Part shown: positions 25,962 through 35,470 of the stretch, in pieces
Position numbering within the stretch: position 1 is the stretch's first letter
Layout of the letters: every line of letters begins with the position of its first letter
DNA from: Cytophagales bacterium UBA2561
GTDB taxonomy: Bacteria > Bacteroidota > Bacteroidia > Cytophagales > Thermoflexibacteraceae
Assembly (NCBI GenBank): GCA_002340355.1
Contig: DDLX01000028.1
Location: 124,001-188,000 of the forward strand
Direction of reading: 5' to 3'
Length of the DNA: 64,000 nucleotides
Program-made: the position numbers and the translations under genes
The notes under the pieces: generated by a model
The model's database searches: none
What the model was told of the DNA's origin: nothing
Seen by the model: only the letters and a program-made list of their open reading frames with translations

Positions 25962-28900
25962 TTAATTTATGATTAGTTTAGTTTGTGTCTTTTGTCTTTT
26001 TCCAATAATTTGCAAAGTATAAGCTCCAGAAATCATTGATTTTAAATTCAGATAGATTTCAGAACGCACTACTTGAGACTTATTAAAAATTAATTTGCCT
26101 GATGTATCCAAAATTTGAATTTGAGCAAATTGATTTTGAAAAACAGAGGGTACTTTTATGCTAAATTTTCCAGAATTGGGATTAGGATAAATTTTTAGTT
26201 TTTCAGCTGAAACTGAAGGATTTTCAATAGAAGTAATTTGCTCATTTTTAGGCAAATCTACTGTCCAAATTCCTCGTCCATGTGTGGCAATGACAATTTG
26301 ATTATCCCTTAATTTCATATCCCAAATAGAGGTAGCAGGAAGAAAGTTAGATAGATAATTCCAGCTTTTGCCATCATCTAGACTTTCAAAAACACCTATC
26401 TCTGTACCTACCCAAATGCGTTCAGGATTTTTTGGAAAAATAAAAGCTGAAAATACAGCTACATTAGGAAAACCATTTGTACTTTTTCCAGATTCAAAGC
26501 GACTCAAGTCCTGCCAAGTTTTGCCTAAATCTTGTGAACGAAGTATCTTGGATTTGCCTGATACCGAAAATAAAGCTAACACACTCATCGAATCCGTAGG
26601 ATGTGGCACAAGTCCTGAAAGTGGAGCATTAAAATCTGAGAAATTCGAGACTGCTCGAAAATTTAGCCCTCCATCAGTCGAAATATGTAGTTTCGTAAAA
26701 TCACTCATCCCTGCACCAGCCCAAACAAAATTGGGATTAACATCTGAAACTCGTGCTATCAAAGTTTGGACAATTCCCTCTGATACTGAGAAAGTTTGAT
26801 ATGCCCAATTATCTGAAATTGAGGTGAGTCTCCAAGATTGCCCAAAATTCTGAGATCGCCAAACACCACTTCGTCCTACTGCAAAAACCAAGTCAGGAGC
26901 CTTTGGTGAATATCCTAGTCGGGTCATAAATCCCGAGCTATTTGCCTCTCCTTTGTCTCGAATTCCACCATTTCCTGAGCGCCAACTTTGTCCTCCATTT
27001 GTAGAGCGATAAATATCATTATAATAAAGGGTCGCCAGTAATTTGTTGGCATCAGTAGCATGCCAAACCGCTTCAAACCCATCCCCTCCCCTGACTCGCT
27101 CAAAAATAGTATTTTCCGAAGTTTGTAATGTTCCATTATCTTGTGCGCCACCAATATAACGATTATTGTTAGGCATCTTATCAACTCCATAAAATTGAGT
27201 AGTATTATAACCTACTGAACGTGTCTCAAATGAATTTCCTCCATCTTCGGAGAGTGCAATTCCCCCATCATTCGTATTAATAATATGAAGACTTGAGTCG
27301 GGTTGAGGAAGTAAAATTAACTGATGATGATCAGGATGTAAGTCTCGGTTTTTACCTGAAAACTCATTATAGGCATCCGATATATTGCCAATTGATGCCT
27401 CTTGTAAAACAGGTTTACCGTAGGCGATCCTTAGGGTTGCTTCAGGTAAATTTTCAGGAATCCAAGTTGCATTATCTGCCAAAATAGCCCACATAAAATA
27501 AATATTTTGATATTTATGACCTCCATTTTGAGCAATTGAAGAATTTATATTCTCTTGATAATCAATATTATGAATGTAGAAATATTCTCTTGATTGTTTA
27601 GTAGCAATATCTGAAGTTGTATTTCTTGGAATCAAATTAAAAACACCATCTTGCCCTTGGTCTCGAAACGAAATGGCTAACTGTCGATTGTTGTCAGTAT
27701 CCCACACTTCAAAAGGAACTTCTACCAAATCTTCAAATTTATATTCCGAATCAGCCACTCCAGAGGTTCGATTTTCAGGAACAGTAAATCGATGTGCTTT
27801 TTGCTTTTTACCTTTACCAAATCGGATTTCAACTGATACAGCTAATGATAAATTATTGATTTCCAATTTTTTATTCCAATAGTCAAATCCCGTTACTTCT
27901 ACAAAATCCATGAATGAAGTAGTATTGTTTTCTTGAACAGCGATTAACTGAGCTTTATCTTCGTAAAAATCATCTTTTAGATTGATTTTAAATAAGTTAA
28001 CACCACCTACAAAGATCGTATTTTCATCATATGGACTTACAGCAATTGTATTTGCATACCATCCTAATTCACCTAACAGATTTTTATAGTTATTTTTTAA
28101 ACGCACTTTTGTCCAATTTTCACCTGCGTCTTCTGACACAAATAAGCCTGATTCTGAAGATGAAATCTCTGTACTGGCAAAAATTTTATTAGGATTCTGG
28201 GGAGCAATAGCCAATGAAATCCGAACAGGAAAGTGTAAACTTTTTTCAAGACTTAAAACAGGATTTTGCCAAGATTTTCCACCATCTTCAGATTTCAAAA
28301 TTCCCTCTGAATTGACACTAGCATATAAAACATCAAAATTATCAGCATGAAATACTAAATCTTCTACCGAATTACGAGCCGTATAAACTTTTGTCCAATT
28401 TTCTCCACCATCTTCGGTTCTAAAAATACCTGTACTTGTAACTGAAATAAGAATATTTTGATTTTTAGGATGAATCACTAATTTATTAATATAGATAAAA
28501 TCATCATTTTCAAGTGTTTTTTTGAGTGGTTGCCAATTTTGTCCTTTATCCTCAGACTTGAAAATTCCACTTCCTGTAATTGCTCCAATATTTCCAAAAC
28601 TTTCACCTGTTCCAGCATAAAAAACTTGTGGATTGGAAGGTGATTGTACTAACGAAGAGATAGCCAAATTAGGAAGATTTTCAGTTAAGTTGTACCAATT
28701 TTTTCCTGCATCTTCTGTTTTCCAAACTCCTCCTCCAATACTTCCTGCAAACCATATTTTATTTGTAGAGTCCTCAATATCAATGATTAATGTTCGAGTA
28801 CGTCCTCCAATATTTGAAGGACCTCGTTCAATAGCTACTAAATCATTATCCTCTAATCGGGCATTCTGAGCAAAATATTGAGCTTCTTTCCAAGCCTTCC

Positions 28901-29147
28901 ATTGATAATTTTTGGGATAATGATTTGCAGGAATCCCACCTGTTTTGATAAATTGGAAATAATTAAAAAATCTATCGGGTTTATCGGCTTTTTTTTCTTC
29001 TCTGGACTCTTTCGAATGATTTTTTAATGAAGAATCTAAAATTGGATTTGGAGGTTTTATAGAATCATTCCAAAACAGAAAAATATAATAAAATAGAGAA
29101 AATAAAGTAACCAGTAAAGTTCCAAAGTAGATTTTTTTGATGGGCAT
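25962..29147 (-). CDS. Secreted BNR/sortilin-like beta-propeller protein with T9SS sorting domain
   Basis: The 1,061-residue protein begins with a hydrophobic signal/anchor (about residues 6-27). Many Asp-box (BNR) turns follow: TEDAGKNWYN, SEDKGQNWQP, TEDGGENWTK, SEDGGKSWQN, SEDAGENWTK, SEDGGNSFET, TNGGQSWRSG, SQDLGKTWQD and DDGKSWNYL. These turns build beta-propellers as in sialidases and VPS10/sortilin proteins. The C-terminus has the T9SS type A sorting pattern, IYPNPNSGKFSI, then STSGKLIF-like and GAYTLQII strands, which directs export through the type IX system and release or surface attachment. Substrate and catalytic residues are not evident. The FAD oxidoreductase gene ends 6 bases before its start, so the two form one transcription unit. 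Confidence 0.9.
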   Translation of the reverse strand: MPIKKIYFGTLLVTLFSLFYYIFLFWNDSIKPPNPILDSSLKNHSKESREEKKADKPDRFFNYFQFIKTGGIPANHYPKNYQWKAWKEAQYFAQNARLEDNDLVAIERGPSNIGGRTRTLIIDIEDSTNKIWFAGSIGGGVWKTEDAGKNWYNLTENLPNLAISSLVQSPSNPQVFYAGTGESFGNIGAITGSGIFKSEDKGQNWQPLKKTLENDDFIYINKLVIHPKNQNILISVTSTGIFRTEDGGENWTKVYTARNSVEDLVFHADNFDVLYASVNSEGILKSEDGGKSWQNPVLSLEKSLHFPVRISLAIAPQNPNKIFASTEISSSESGLFVSEDAGENWTKVRLKNNYKNLLGELGWYANTIAVSPYDENTIFVGGVNLFKINLKDDFYEDKAQLIAVQENNTTSFMDFVEVTGFDYWNKKLEINNLSLAVSVEIRFGKGKKQKAHRFTVPENRTSGVADSEYKFEDLVEVPFEVWDTDNNRQLAISFRDQGQDGVFNLIPRNTTSDIATKQSREYFYIHNIDYQENINSSIAQNGGHKYQNIYFMWAILADNATWIPENLPEATLRIAYGKPVLQEASIGNISDAYNEFSGKNRDLHPDHHQLILLPQPDSSLHIINTNDGGIALSEDGGNSFETRSVGYNTTQFYGVDKMPNNNRYIGGAQDNGTLQTSENTIFERVRGGDGFEAVWHATDANKLLATLYYNDIYRSTNGGQSWRSGNGGIRDKGEANSSGFMTRLGYSPKAPDLVFAVGRSGVWRSQNFGQSWRLTSISDNWAYQTFSVSEGIVQTLIARVSDVNPNFVWAGAGMSDFTKLHISTDGGLNFRAVSNFSDFNAPLSGLVPHPTDSMSVLALFSVSGKSKILRSQDLGKTWQDLSRFESGKSTNGFPNVAVFSAFIFPKNPERIWVGTEIGVFESLDDGKSWNYLSNFLPATSIWDMKLRDNQIVIATHGRGIWTVDLPKNEQITSIENPSVSAEKLKIYPNPNSGKFSIKVPSVFQNQFAQIQILDTSGKLIFNKSQVVRSEIYLNLKSMISGAYTLQIIGKRQKTQTKLIIN

Positions 29148-29153
29148 TGTTTT

Positions 29154-30209
29154 CTATGATTTTTGATAACGTTGAATATCAATTTCAGGCAAAAGTGGCT
29201 TGCCATGTTCTAAAAACTCATAAAATTGTTGGGCAAAATATGGAGCCTGTGAAACTCCTTTTGTGCCAAGTCCATTAAAGATAGTAACTTGCTGATAATC
29301 AGGATTAATTCCCACCAATAAACGACGATCAGCCGTAGTTGGTCGAACCGCAGCACGATGATTCAATACCTCAAATTTAAGTGTAGTTAATTTTTCAAAC
29401 CGTTCTAAAATGGAGCGTTTTCCCCATTCGGTCGGAGTGGTATTGAGTACTTTTTTATCATAACTTGAACCAACCCAATGTTTTCCTTCACCCAACGGAA
29501 TTACCCAACATTTTTTATTGACAATCCATTGAAAATCAATAGGTAAAGTCAAATCTAAAATTTCTCCTCTGGTCGGAGCAAAAGGTAAATCTTGAAAAAA
29601 TACACTTTTAGAGTCTTCAAAACCCCGACAAAAAATTATTTTTTTCGCTTCGTAATCTTGCCAACGAACTTTATCATTTTCAAAGGAAACTTCGGTATCT
29701 TCCAAAACGTTGCCTGAAAATGCTTCTTTTTCCTGTAAAAATTGACGAAAATGAGATAATAAAACCGATAAATTCAAATAACCTGTTTTTTGCAAAACCA
29801 ATCCACCCAAAGGAGCATTAATTTGTTTTTGGAGACTTTCGGGAACTTGTTGAGAAGAAATATATGCCAAATTTTCGGTTTCAGCACTTTCGGTAAGCCA
29901 CGCATTTTGCTGATGAACAGAATGAAATGGGCGATACATTGGCAAAGGATGGAAAAATGAAGCTTGTAAGACAGCTTCTAATTCTTGGTAAAAATCAAAA
30001 AAAAATGGGAAAAGCACATCTGCTTGCCATGTTTTAAGCATCCGTTTTCCTGTAATCGGATTAAATAAACCCGCCGCTACTCGTGAAGAAGATTGGGGAT
30101 TTTGAGAGTCAATAACCAAAATTTTATGGTTATTTTTTAGAAGTGTGTATGCCAGCGTAGTTCCTGCAATTCCCTGACCTACAATAATATAATCAATTTT
30201 TTTAGGCAT
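29154..30209 (-). CDS. FAD-dependent oxidoreductase (DAO family)
   Basis: The 351-residue protein opens with the dinucleotide-binding fold YIIVGQGIAGTTLAYTLL (about residues 7-24) and an acidic VIDSQ end of strand 2, and has the family's C-terminal FAD loop FNGLGTKGVSQAP. Between lie RVAAGLFNPITGKRM, AVRPTTADRRLLVG and an IPLGEGKHWVGSSYD strand. This is the D-amino-acid oxidase/glycine oxidase fold; the substrate cannot be named. It is a soluble protein without signal peptide, although it shares a transcript with a secreted protein gene whose start lies 6 bases after its stop. Upstream of its start lies a decayed nuclease-gene fragment. Confidence 0.85.
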   Translation of the reverse strand: MPKKIDYIIVGQGIAGTTLAYTLLKNNHKILVIDSQNPQSSSRVAAGLFNPITGKRMLKTWQADVLFPFFFDFYQELEAVLQASFFHPLPMYRPFHSVHQQNAWLTESAETENLAYISSQQVPESLQKQINAPLGGLVLQKTGYLNLSVLLSHFRQFLQEKEAFSGNVLEDTEVSFENDKVRWQDYEAKKIIFCRGFEDSKSVFFQDLPFAPTRGEILDLTLPIDFQWIVNKKCWVIPLGEGKHWVGSSYDKKVLNTTPTEWGKRSILERFEKLTTLKFEVLNHRAAVRPTTADRRLLVGINPDYQQVTIFNGLGTKGVSQAPYFAQQFYEFLEHGKPLLPEIDIQRYQKS

Positions 30210-30224
30210 TTTATGAGATTAAGT

Positions 30225-30425
30225 TTAGTCTGATTCCAGCCATTTAATTTGCCATTCTTGGATGCTTTTATCGTAACAATTCATCCCAATTAATCAGATT
30301 TATTTATTGAGATGCTGAAATTTCTCATAATATTTTTTGTCGTGAATTTGTTGAATGACAATTTCTGCCGACTGATTGACTTTAAATTCGATGATAAAAA
30401 TCGTTTTGGGTGAATGAACTACCAT
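30225..30425 (-). pseudogene. Remnant of a PD-(D/E)XK (DUF1703-type) gene, 3' end
   Basis: The minus strand from 30425 reads PKTIFIIEFKVNQSAEIVIQ and then HDKKYYEKFQ before a stop after 41 codons. After a frame change it continues IGMNCYDKSIQEWQIKWLES to a stop at 30225-30227. The two pieces together match the C-terminal nuclease part of the PD-(D/E)XK_9 / AAA-ATPase-like family, where IIEFKxN carries E-x-K, followed by KKYYEKY and an IGVNFD...I.EW ending. The gene body is absent and the reading frame is shifted, so this is a decayed leftover between the FAD oxidoreductase and rhomboid genes. Confidence 0.65.
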
Positions 30426-30426
30426 T

Positions 30427-31290
30427 TTATAAACGTCCTGAAAGCTCATCTAATCGGCGTTTTTCTTTCCGAGAAAGTTTTTGAATGCCGTATTTTTGCA
30501 CTTTTTCTAATAAATAATCCAACTCTTCAGCTTCAGACATGGGCTTTTTTTCTTGATATTGTTGCTTAAATCGGTTTCTACGATACTTAAAATAACCATC
30601 AATCAACATCATTTCGGGTCGGCGAACTAACAACACTAAGAAAATAACAAATGGAATAAAGAGGAGGAGAAAGGTATCCCAATTTTGGACTAAAAGCGTA
30701 GGATAAATGGCTATGGTCAATAACATTCCTGCAATTGCACCACCAAGGTGAGCATCGTGTCCAATGTTCCCTCTTTGTTTTTTGACACCATAAATTGACA
30801 CTAATACGAAAAGGAATCCAAATAACCAAGCAGGGAACTCAAAGGGTAAGAAAACTAATCCGATTTTGGCACTAGGTGCCATGATGACATAAGAGAAAAT
30901 AACGCCTGAAATCGCTCCAGAAGCTCCCACAGCTCGATAATCGCCATGATTACGATGGACATACAAAGAAAATAAACTACCTAAAATTTCACTTCCAAAA
31001 TAGAGAGCAAAAAAATTGCCTAAGCCTAACACTGCTCCAACTGATTGTCCAAAAGCATACAAGGCATACATATTAAAGCCTAAATGCCACCATCCACTAT
31101 GCAAAAAACTTGAACTAATTAGGCGGTAATATTCCTTATCAATTAGGATTTTATCAACCTCAAAAACGTATTTGTCCTCAAAAGACTCGCTTCGAATGCC
31201 ATAATACGAAATGACTCCGATAAGCAACACAAAAATAGTTGTAATTGCCTCTACACCATGTAGTTCGGCAATAATGGCTTCATTTTCCAT
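30427..31290 (-). CDS. Rhomboid-family intramembrane serine protease
   Basis: The 287-residue protein has six or so hydrophobic segments. The catalytic serine lies in GASGAISG (S124), and the partner histidine in GHDAHLGG (H181). The L1-loop signature HSGWWHLGFNM (64-74) is also present. Rhomboids cleave transmembrane substrates within the bilayer. The N-terminal extension before the first helix is short, and the C-terminal tail (from about residue 228) is highly charged and cytosolic, with RLDELSGRL at its end. The start ATG at 31290 is well placed. It is separated from the upstream CBS gene by a small hairpin. Substrates cannot be predicted. Confidence 0.93.
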   Translation of the reverse strand: MENEAIIAELHGVEAITTIFVLLIGVISYYGIRSESFEDKYVFEVDKILIDKEYYRLISSSFLHSGWWHLGFNMYALYAFGQSVGAVLGLGNFFALYFGSEILGSLFSLYVHRNHGDYRAVGASGAISGVIFSYVIMAPSAKIGLVFLPFEFPAWLFGFLFVLVSIYGVKKQRGNIGHDAHLGGAIAGMLLTIAIYPTLLVQNWDTFLLLFIPFVIFLVLLVRRPEMMLIDGYFKYRRNRFKQQYQEKKPMSEAEELDYLLEKVQKYGIQKLSRKEKRRLDELSGRL

Positions 31291-31317
31291 AGGTTTTTGT
31301 GATTTAATCCTTTAATA

Positions 31318-31345
31318 CTACCAAGCCTTGCCGAAGACTTGGTAG
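31318..31345 (-). terminator. Possible terminator between CBS and rhomboid genes
   Basis: CTACCAAG at 31318-31325 pairs with CTTGGTAG at 31338-31345, with a further CTT/AAG pair inside. No clear T-run follows on the minus strand, so termination efficiency is uncertain. Confidence 0.45.
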
Positions 31346-31370
31346 ATTTATAGTAGATTTGTGGTATTTA

Positions 31371-31751
31371 CTATTTTTCAATGTAACGTTTGTTCTCCAC
31401 AAGTTTCAATAAATCAAAGGAACTAATAATTCCTATTACTTGTTGCTCGTGGGTAACGATAATGTGATGAATATGACGTTTTCGCATCATACGTGCGGCA
31501 TCCTGTACAGGTGAATATTGCGGAATGGTAAACACTTTGTCAGTCATAATATTTTTGACGGGAGTTCCTTCCGAATCCGTTTTAAGCAAATCACTAGACG
31601 TAATGATACCTACAGGTTCATTATCAGCATTCACAATTGGTACAGCTTTGATACGGTTTTTGTACATAATGTCTTTGACGTGTCCTGCTGATTTGTGGGG
31701 AACGCTCGTAATGACTGGGCTAACCATTAAGTCCTTGACTCGTAATATCAT
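31371..31751 (-). CDS. Two-CBS-domain protein
   Basis: The 126-residue protein consists only of two CBS domains. The first covers VKDLMVSPVITSV to PVGIITSSDLL, and the second VKNIMTDKVFTIP to VIGIISSFDLL. Such pairs form a Bateman module that binds adenine nucleotides or similar ligands and usually controls an attached or interacting enzyme or channel. There is no attached domain and no signal peptide, so it is probably a soluble regulator. The start is at 31751 (MILRVKDLM). Its partner cannot be read from the context: purE is upstream and the rhomboid gene downstream. Confidence 0.9.
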   Translation of the reverse strand: MILRVKDLMVSPVITSVPHKSAGHVKDIMYKNRIKAVPIVNADNEPVGIITSSDLLKTDSEGTPVKNIMTDKVFTIPQYSPVQDAARMMRKRHIHHIIVTHEQQVIGIISSFDLLKLVENKRYIEK

Positions 31752-31909
31752 ATTATTTGTGGTATTATGTCGGTGTTTTATCGAATTAAAAATTTATTAG
31801 TAAAGTTTATAGTATCCTTAGCAATCAGATTTTAAACAGCTAGTAAAGTTCGGTCTTTTTCCGAAAAATGTCAAATTTAACTCTCATTAATTTTAGAATG
31901 TACTGAGCA

Positions 31910-32401
31910 TTATTTCCAGCCGTTTTCAGCAATATCTGCCACACTTTTCAGTACTTTTGTTTTCAAATTTTCTTTGTATTGAGCTAATCTTTCTGCGATT
32001 TCATCATTACTTGCACCCAGCACTTGAGCCGATAAAATTCCCGCATTTTTTGCTCCGTCTAAGGCAACTGTAGCAACAGGAACTCCTCCAGGCATTTGTA
32101 AAATAGACAAAACAGAATCCCAACCATCAATTGAGTTTGAGGACTTAATTGGCACACCAATCACAGGCAAAGTAGTTAGGGAAGCAACCATACCAGGGAG
32201 GTGAGCTGCTCCACCTGCTCCCGCAATAATAACTTGGATTCCTCGACCACGGGCAGATTCAGCATATTCAACCATACGATGAGGAGTTCGGTGAGCAGAA
32301 ACTACTGTGAGTTCAAACGGGATTTCTAATTCTTCTAATACTTTGGCGGCATCAGTCATTACTCGTAAATCGGACTGACTACCCATAATAATTCCAACCA
32401 T
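31910..32401 (-). CDS. purE: N5-carboxyaminoimidazole ribonucleotide mutase
   Basis: PurE converts N5-CAIR to CAIR in purine synthesis. The 163-residue class I form is recognised by GSQSD (residues 7-11), SAHRTPHRM (35-43), GAGGAAHLPGM with the catalytic histidine, and SSNSIDGWDSVLSI. Class I PurE needs PurK to supply N5-CAIR; purK is not in the window, although in many bacteria it is adjacent. The gene has a long AT-rich upstream gap (32402-32961) that is shared with the divergent tsaD gene. Confidence 0.97.
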   Translation of the reverse strand: MVGIIMGSQSDLRVMTDAAKVLEELEIPFELTVVSAHRTPHRMVEYAESARGRGIQVIIAGAGGAAHLPGMVASLTTLPVIGVPIKSSNSIDGWDSVLSILQMPGGVPVATVALDGAKNAGILSAQVLGASNDEIAERLAQYKENLKTKVLKSVADIAENGWK

Positions 32402-32961
32402 AATTTTTTTAACCTAATATCGTATTCAGTTTCTTACAAAAAATAAATTAAAGTTCATATCCCAAGGTCATCATAAATTTTAGGAAAGGCATCTGAAAAG
32501 ACAAAATTAATATTGTGAAATGAAATTATTCAATTAAATTTTAATAAAATTAATATTATATTATTTAAATCTAAGCACTAATGTTTTCGCAAACATACTG
32601 TTTTTAACTTAGAAAATAGAAGGATTATCTTTTTAGTCCTTAATTCACATAAATCAAGTATTTATTATAATAAATCGCTTTTTATCGTTATATTTTTTTA
32701 TTAAATACCGAATAGATTTATCAATTAAGTCGTTCCAAATATACAGGAAAAGTTTTCCTCTTTCTCGTAAAAATAAAGTCTTCAAGACGATGAATTGTGA
32801 TTTAACCAATTTTAGTAATCTACTATATCATTGCATTCTGTAATCCCTATCCTAATCACTAGAACTTCATTTTTTTTTAACGTATTTTGCAGATGTCTAT
32901 AGACAACTCTCGTAATACTAACTTTAGTAAAAAAATAAATATTAACTGATTTATTTCAATT
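32402..32961. other. 560-bp AT-rich divergent intergenic region
   Basis: This gap separates the divergent genes purE and tsaD and must carry both promoters. I find no open frame, RNA gene, strong hairpin or repeat in it. TAACTTTA near 32922 is one base off the -7 consensus and could serve tsaD, but the match is weak. Confidence 0.6.
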
Positions 32962-33963
32962 TTGAATACCATTTTAGCCATTGAGTCCTCTTGTGATGAA
33001 ACTTCCGCTTCTATCATTCAAGAAGGTAGGGTTTTAACCAATATCGTAGCGACTCAATCCGTTCATGAAAAATATGGAGGGGTAGTACCTGAACTTGCTT
33101 CCAGAGCACACCAACAGAATATTATTCCTGTTGTCCATCAAGCACTTACAGAAGCTGGAATTACCAAAAAAGACTTGAATGCCGTTGCTTTTACACGAGG
33201 TCCAGGATTATTGGGTGCCTTATTGGTAGGTACTTCATTTGCCAAATCCTTTGCGTTAGCACTAAATATTCCTCTGATTGAAGTCAATCATATGCAAGCT
33301 CATGTTTTAGCCCATTTCATTGATAAACCCAATCCTCAATTCCCATTTTTATGTTTAACTGTAAGTGGTGGACACACCCAAATTATTTTAGTTAAGAATT
33401 ATTTAGATATGGAAATTATTGGGGAAACAGTAGATGATGCGGTAGGTGAAGCCTTCGATAAAACAGCTAAAATCTTAGGATTTCCGTACCCAGGTGGAGT
33501 TTGGATTGATAAATATGCCCAAAATGGAAATCCTCATGCTTATGCTTTTCCTGACTTAAAAAATAAAGACTTAAACTATTCATTTAGTGGAATTAAAACG
33601 GCTTTTTTAAATTTTTTCAGAAAAAAAGTTCAAAGAAATCCTGATTTTATATCCGAAAACCTGAACGATATTTGTGCTAGTATCCAACATACATTGATTC
33701 GGATCCTAATGCAAAAATTGATTCAAGCCTCCGAAGAATATCAAATCTCAGAAATTGCGATTGCAGGAGGGGTTTCGGCTAATTCAGGACTACGTACAAC
33801 ACTTCAAAAAACAGCCCAAGAAAAAAATTGGAACATTTATATACCTGATTTCCAGTTTTGTACTGATAATGCAGGAATGATAGCTATGGCAGCACATTAC
33901 AAATATTTAGCAAAGGATTTTTGCGGTCAGGAAGTCAGTCCTATGCCTCGAATGCGATTCTAA
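32962..33963 (+). CDS. tsaD: tRNA N6-adenosine threonylcarbamoyltransferase
   Basis: TsaD transfers the threonylcarbamoyl group to A37 of ANN-decoding tRNAs (t6A), an essential modification, together with TsaB and TsaE. The 333-residue protein has the ASKHA-type ATPase start ILAIESSCDETSAS, the metal-binding HMQAHVLAH (110-118), TVSGGHTQI and the late IAGGVSANSGLR. The family start lies a few residues before ILAIESS; the only suitable codon is TTG at 32962 (TTG AAT ACC), so a non-ATG start is required. A bidirectional hairpin ends the gene. Confidence 0.96.
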   Translation: MNTILAIESSCDETSASIIQEGRVLTNIVATQSVHEKYGGVVPELASRAHQQNIIPVVHQALTEAGITKKDLNAVAFTRGPGLLGALLVGTSFAKSFALALNIPLIEVNHMQAHVLAHFIDKPNPQFPFLCLTVSGGHTQIILVKNYLDMEIIGETVDDAVGEAFDKTAKILGFPYPGGVWIDKYAQNGNPHAYAFPDLKNKDLNYSFSGIKTAFLNFFRKKVQRNPDFISENLNDICASIQHTLIRILMQKLIQASEEYQISEIAIAGGVSANSGLRTTLQKTAQEKNWNIYIPDFQFCTDNAGMIAMAAHYKYLAKDFCGQEVSPMPRMRF

Positions 33964-33985
33964 CTCCATTATAAAAACTGACTTA

Positions 33986-34022
33986 TTAGACCTGTCAAAT
34001 TTTTGAGACTTGGCAGGTCTAA
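33986..34022. terminator. Bidirectional terminator between tsaD and thiH
   Basis: TTAGACCTGTCAA at 33986-33998 pairs with TTGGCAGGTCTAA at 34010-34022 (12 of 13 with one G-T pair). It lies between two converging genes. Confidence 0.75.
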
Positions 34023-34082
34023 AATAAACCCTAAGGTTTTTAAGCCTTGATAATCAAGTTTATAACATAAAATTCAAGTTAG

Positions 34083-35201
34083 TCAACCTGCATAAACCTC
34101 ATCCCAATCTTTCCAAATAGGTTCATAACCCTGCTGACGAAGCATCTGAGCAATTTCATGCGTAGAACGTTCATCTGAAATTTCAAATTGTTCTAAGGAT
34201 TTATCATTCTCAGCATAGCCCCCAGGATTAGTCTTCGAACCTGCACTCATGGTCGTAATGCCCAATTTAAAAGCATGAGTTCGAAAGTGTTCACTTTCTC
34301 GTGTAGATAATGACAATTCAACTTCCTCATTTAAAATACGATAAGCACAAATCAACTGAACCAATTCACGATCTAACATTTCAACTTTAGGATCAAGCCC
34401 ACCCGAAAAAGGGCGTAATCGTGGAAACGAAATTGAGTATTTAGTTCGCCAATATTTTTTTTCTAAATAATTGAGGTGCAAGGCTGTAAAAAAAGAATCC
34501 GTTCGCCAATCTTCTAAACCAATTAAGACTCCTAAACCAATTTTATGAATACCTGCCCGCCCAAGTCTATCAGGAGTTTCGAGGCGAAAATTGAAATTTG
34601 ATTTTCGACCTTTTGGATGATGTTTTCTATAATCTTCTCGGTGATAAGTTTCTTGATAAACTAATACAGTATTTAACCCTTTATCAATAAGCTCCTCATA
34701 GTCAGATTGTTCTAAAGGTTGAACTTCCATTGAGATATGTGAAAAATGGGGACGAGCTAACTTTAGAGCCTCCCGAAAATAAGGCATCCCGACTGTTTTC
34801 TGAGCTTCTCCTGTAACCAATAAAATATGGTCATAATTCATTGCCTTGACCGTCTTCACTTCCCGCATAAATTGATGAGGATTCAGCGTTTTTCGTTCAA
34901 TGCGATTATCTAAGCTAAATCCACAATATGTACAAATATTCTGACACTCATTAGAAAGATAAACAGGCACATACAATTGCATTGTTTTTCCGAATCGTTT
35001 CAAGGTCAGTTCATGACTGAGCCGTGCCATCGGTTCTAAAAAATCCGCTCCCGCAGGAGAAATCAATGCCTTAAAATCCTCAAGGGTACGTTTGCCTTTT
35101 TTTTGGAGAGCAATTTGTACGTCTTGTGCTGTTTTCGAATAAATACTTTTCTTAACCTTATCCCAATCGTAACACTCAAAAATAGAAGTGAAGTTTTGCA
35201 T
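34083..35201 (-). CDS. thiH: 2-iminoacetate synthase
   Basis: ThiH is a radical-SAM lyase that splits tyrosine into dehydroglycine (2-iminoacetate) and p-cresol to supply the thiazole part of thiamine. The 372-residue length is typical. The iron-sulfur cluster ligands are C86, C90 and C93 in NECQNICTYCGF. Further family parts are LLVTGEAQKTVGM, QETYHREDY and SAGSKTNPGGY in the C-terminal half. No other thi genes (thiC, thiG, thiE, thiS) are in the window, and no TPP riboswitch is recognised upstream, although thiamine genes in this phylum often have one. A possible -7 element is at 35243-35236. Confidence 0.95.
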   Translation of the reverse strand: MQNFTSIFECYDWDKVKKSIYSKTAQDVQIALQKKGKRTLEDFKALISPAGADFLEPMARLSHELTLKRFGKTMQLYVPVYLSNECQNICTYCGFSLDNRIERKTLNPHQFMREVKTVKAMNYDHILLVTGEAQKTVGMPYFREALKLARPHFSHISMEVQPLEQSDYEELIDKGLNTVLVYQETYHREDYRKHHPKGRKSNFNFRLETPDRLGRAGIHKIGLGVLIGLEDWRTDSFFTALHLNYLEKKYWRTKYSISFPRLRPFSGGLDPKVEMLDRELVQLICAYRILNEEVELSLSTRESEHFRTHAFKLGITTMSAGSKTNPGGYAENDKSLEQFEISDERSTHEIAQMLRQQGYEPIWKDWDEVYAG

Positions 35202-35235
35202 AAATTCAACTTATGAATCTTAGTTATTTCTGGCG

Positions 35236-35243
35236 CAAAATTA
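35236..35243 (-). promoter_or_regulatory. Possible -7 promoter element of thiH
   Basis: The minus strand reads TAATTTTG, matching TAnnTTTG, 35 bases before the thiH ATG. No TTG is found at the expected -33 distance. Confidence 0.35.
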
Positions 35244-35470
35244 CAATTTTTTCTGGAGCTTCATTATCTTTCAGTGATATGATCTATTTCAACATTCTTC
35301 AAGTAAATTTTTGGGTTATGAGTTCATAAATTAAATTTTGATATTTTTTGCGTTTTTAGAATTCTGGAAAACAATGACAACAAAAGACGGTTTGTACTAC
35401 TGTTTCTCAAGTTCATAAAGTATCATTATTTTTCTATTTTTTTATAAACCCTTTAAATATATTTCTTAAA

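Noticed and set aside
27293..27882. Plus-strand frames inside the BNR-repeat gene
   Set aside because: They are antisense to a well supported propeller gene and lack any domain pattern.
32402..32961. RNA gene in the long gap between purE and tsaD
   Set aside because: No cloverleaf, strong hairpin or conserved motif was recognised; the sequence is simply AT-rich.
35202..35470. TPP riboswitch before thiH
   Set aside because: No CUGAGA-type conserved element was found upstream of thiH on the minus strand.
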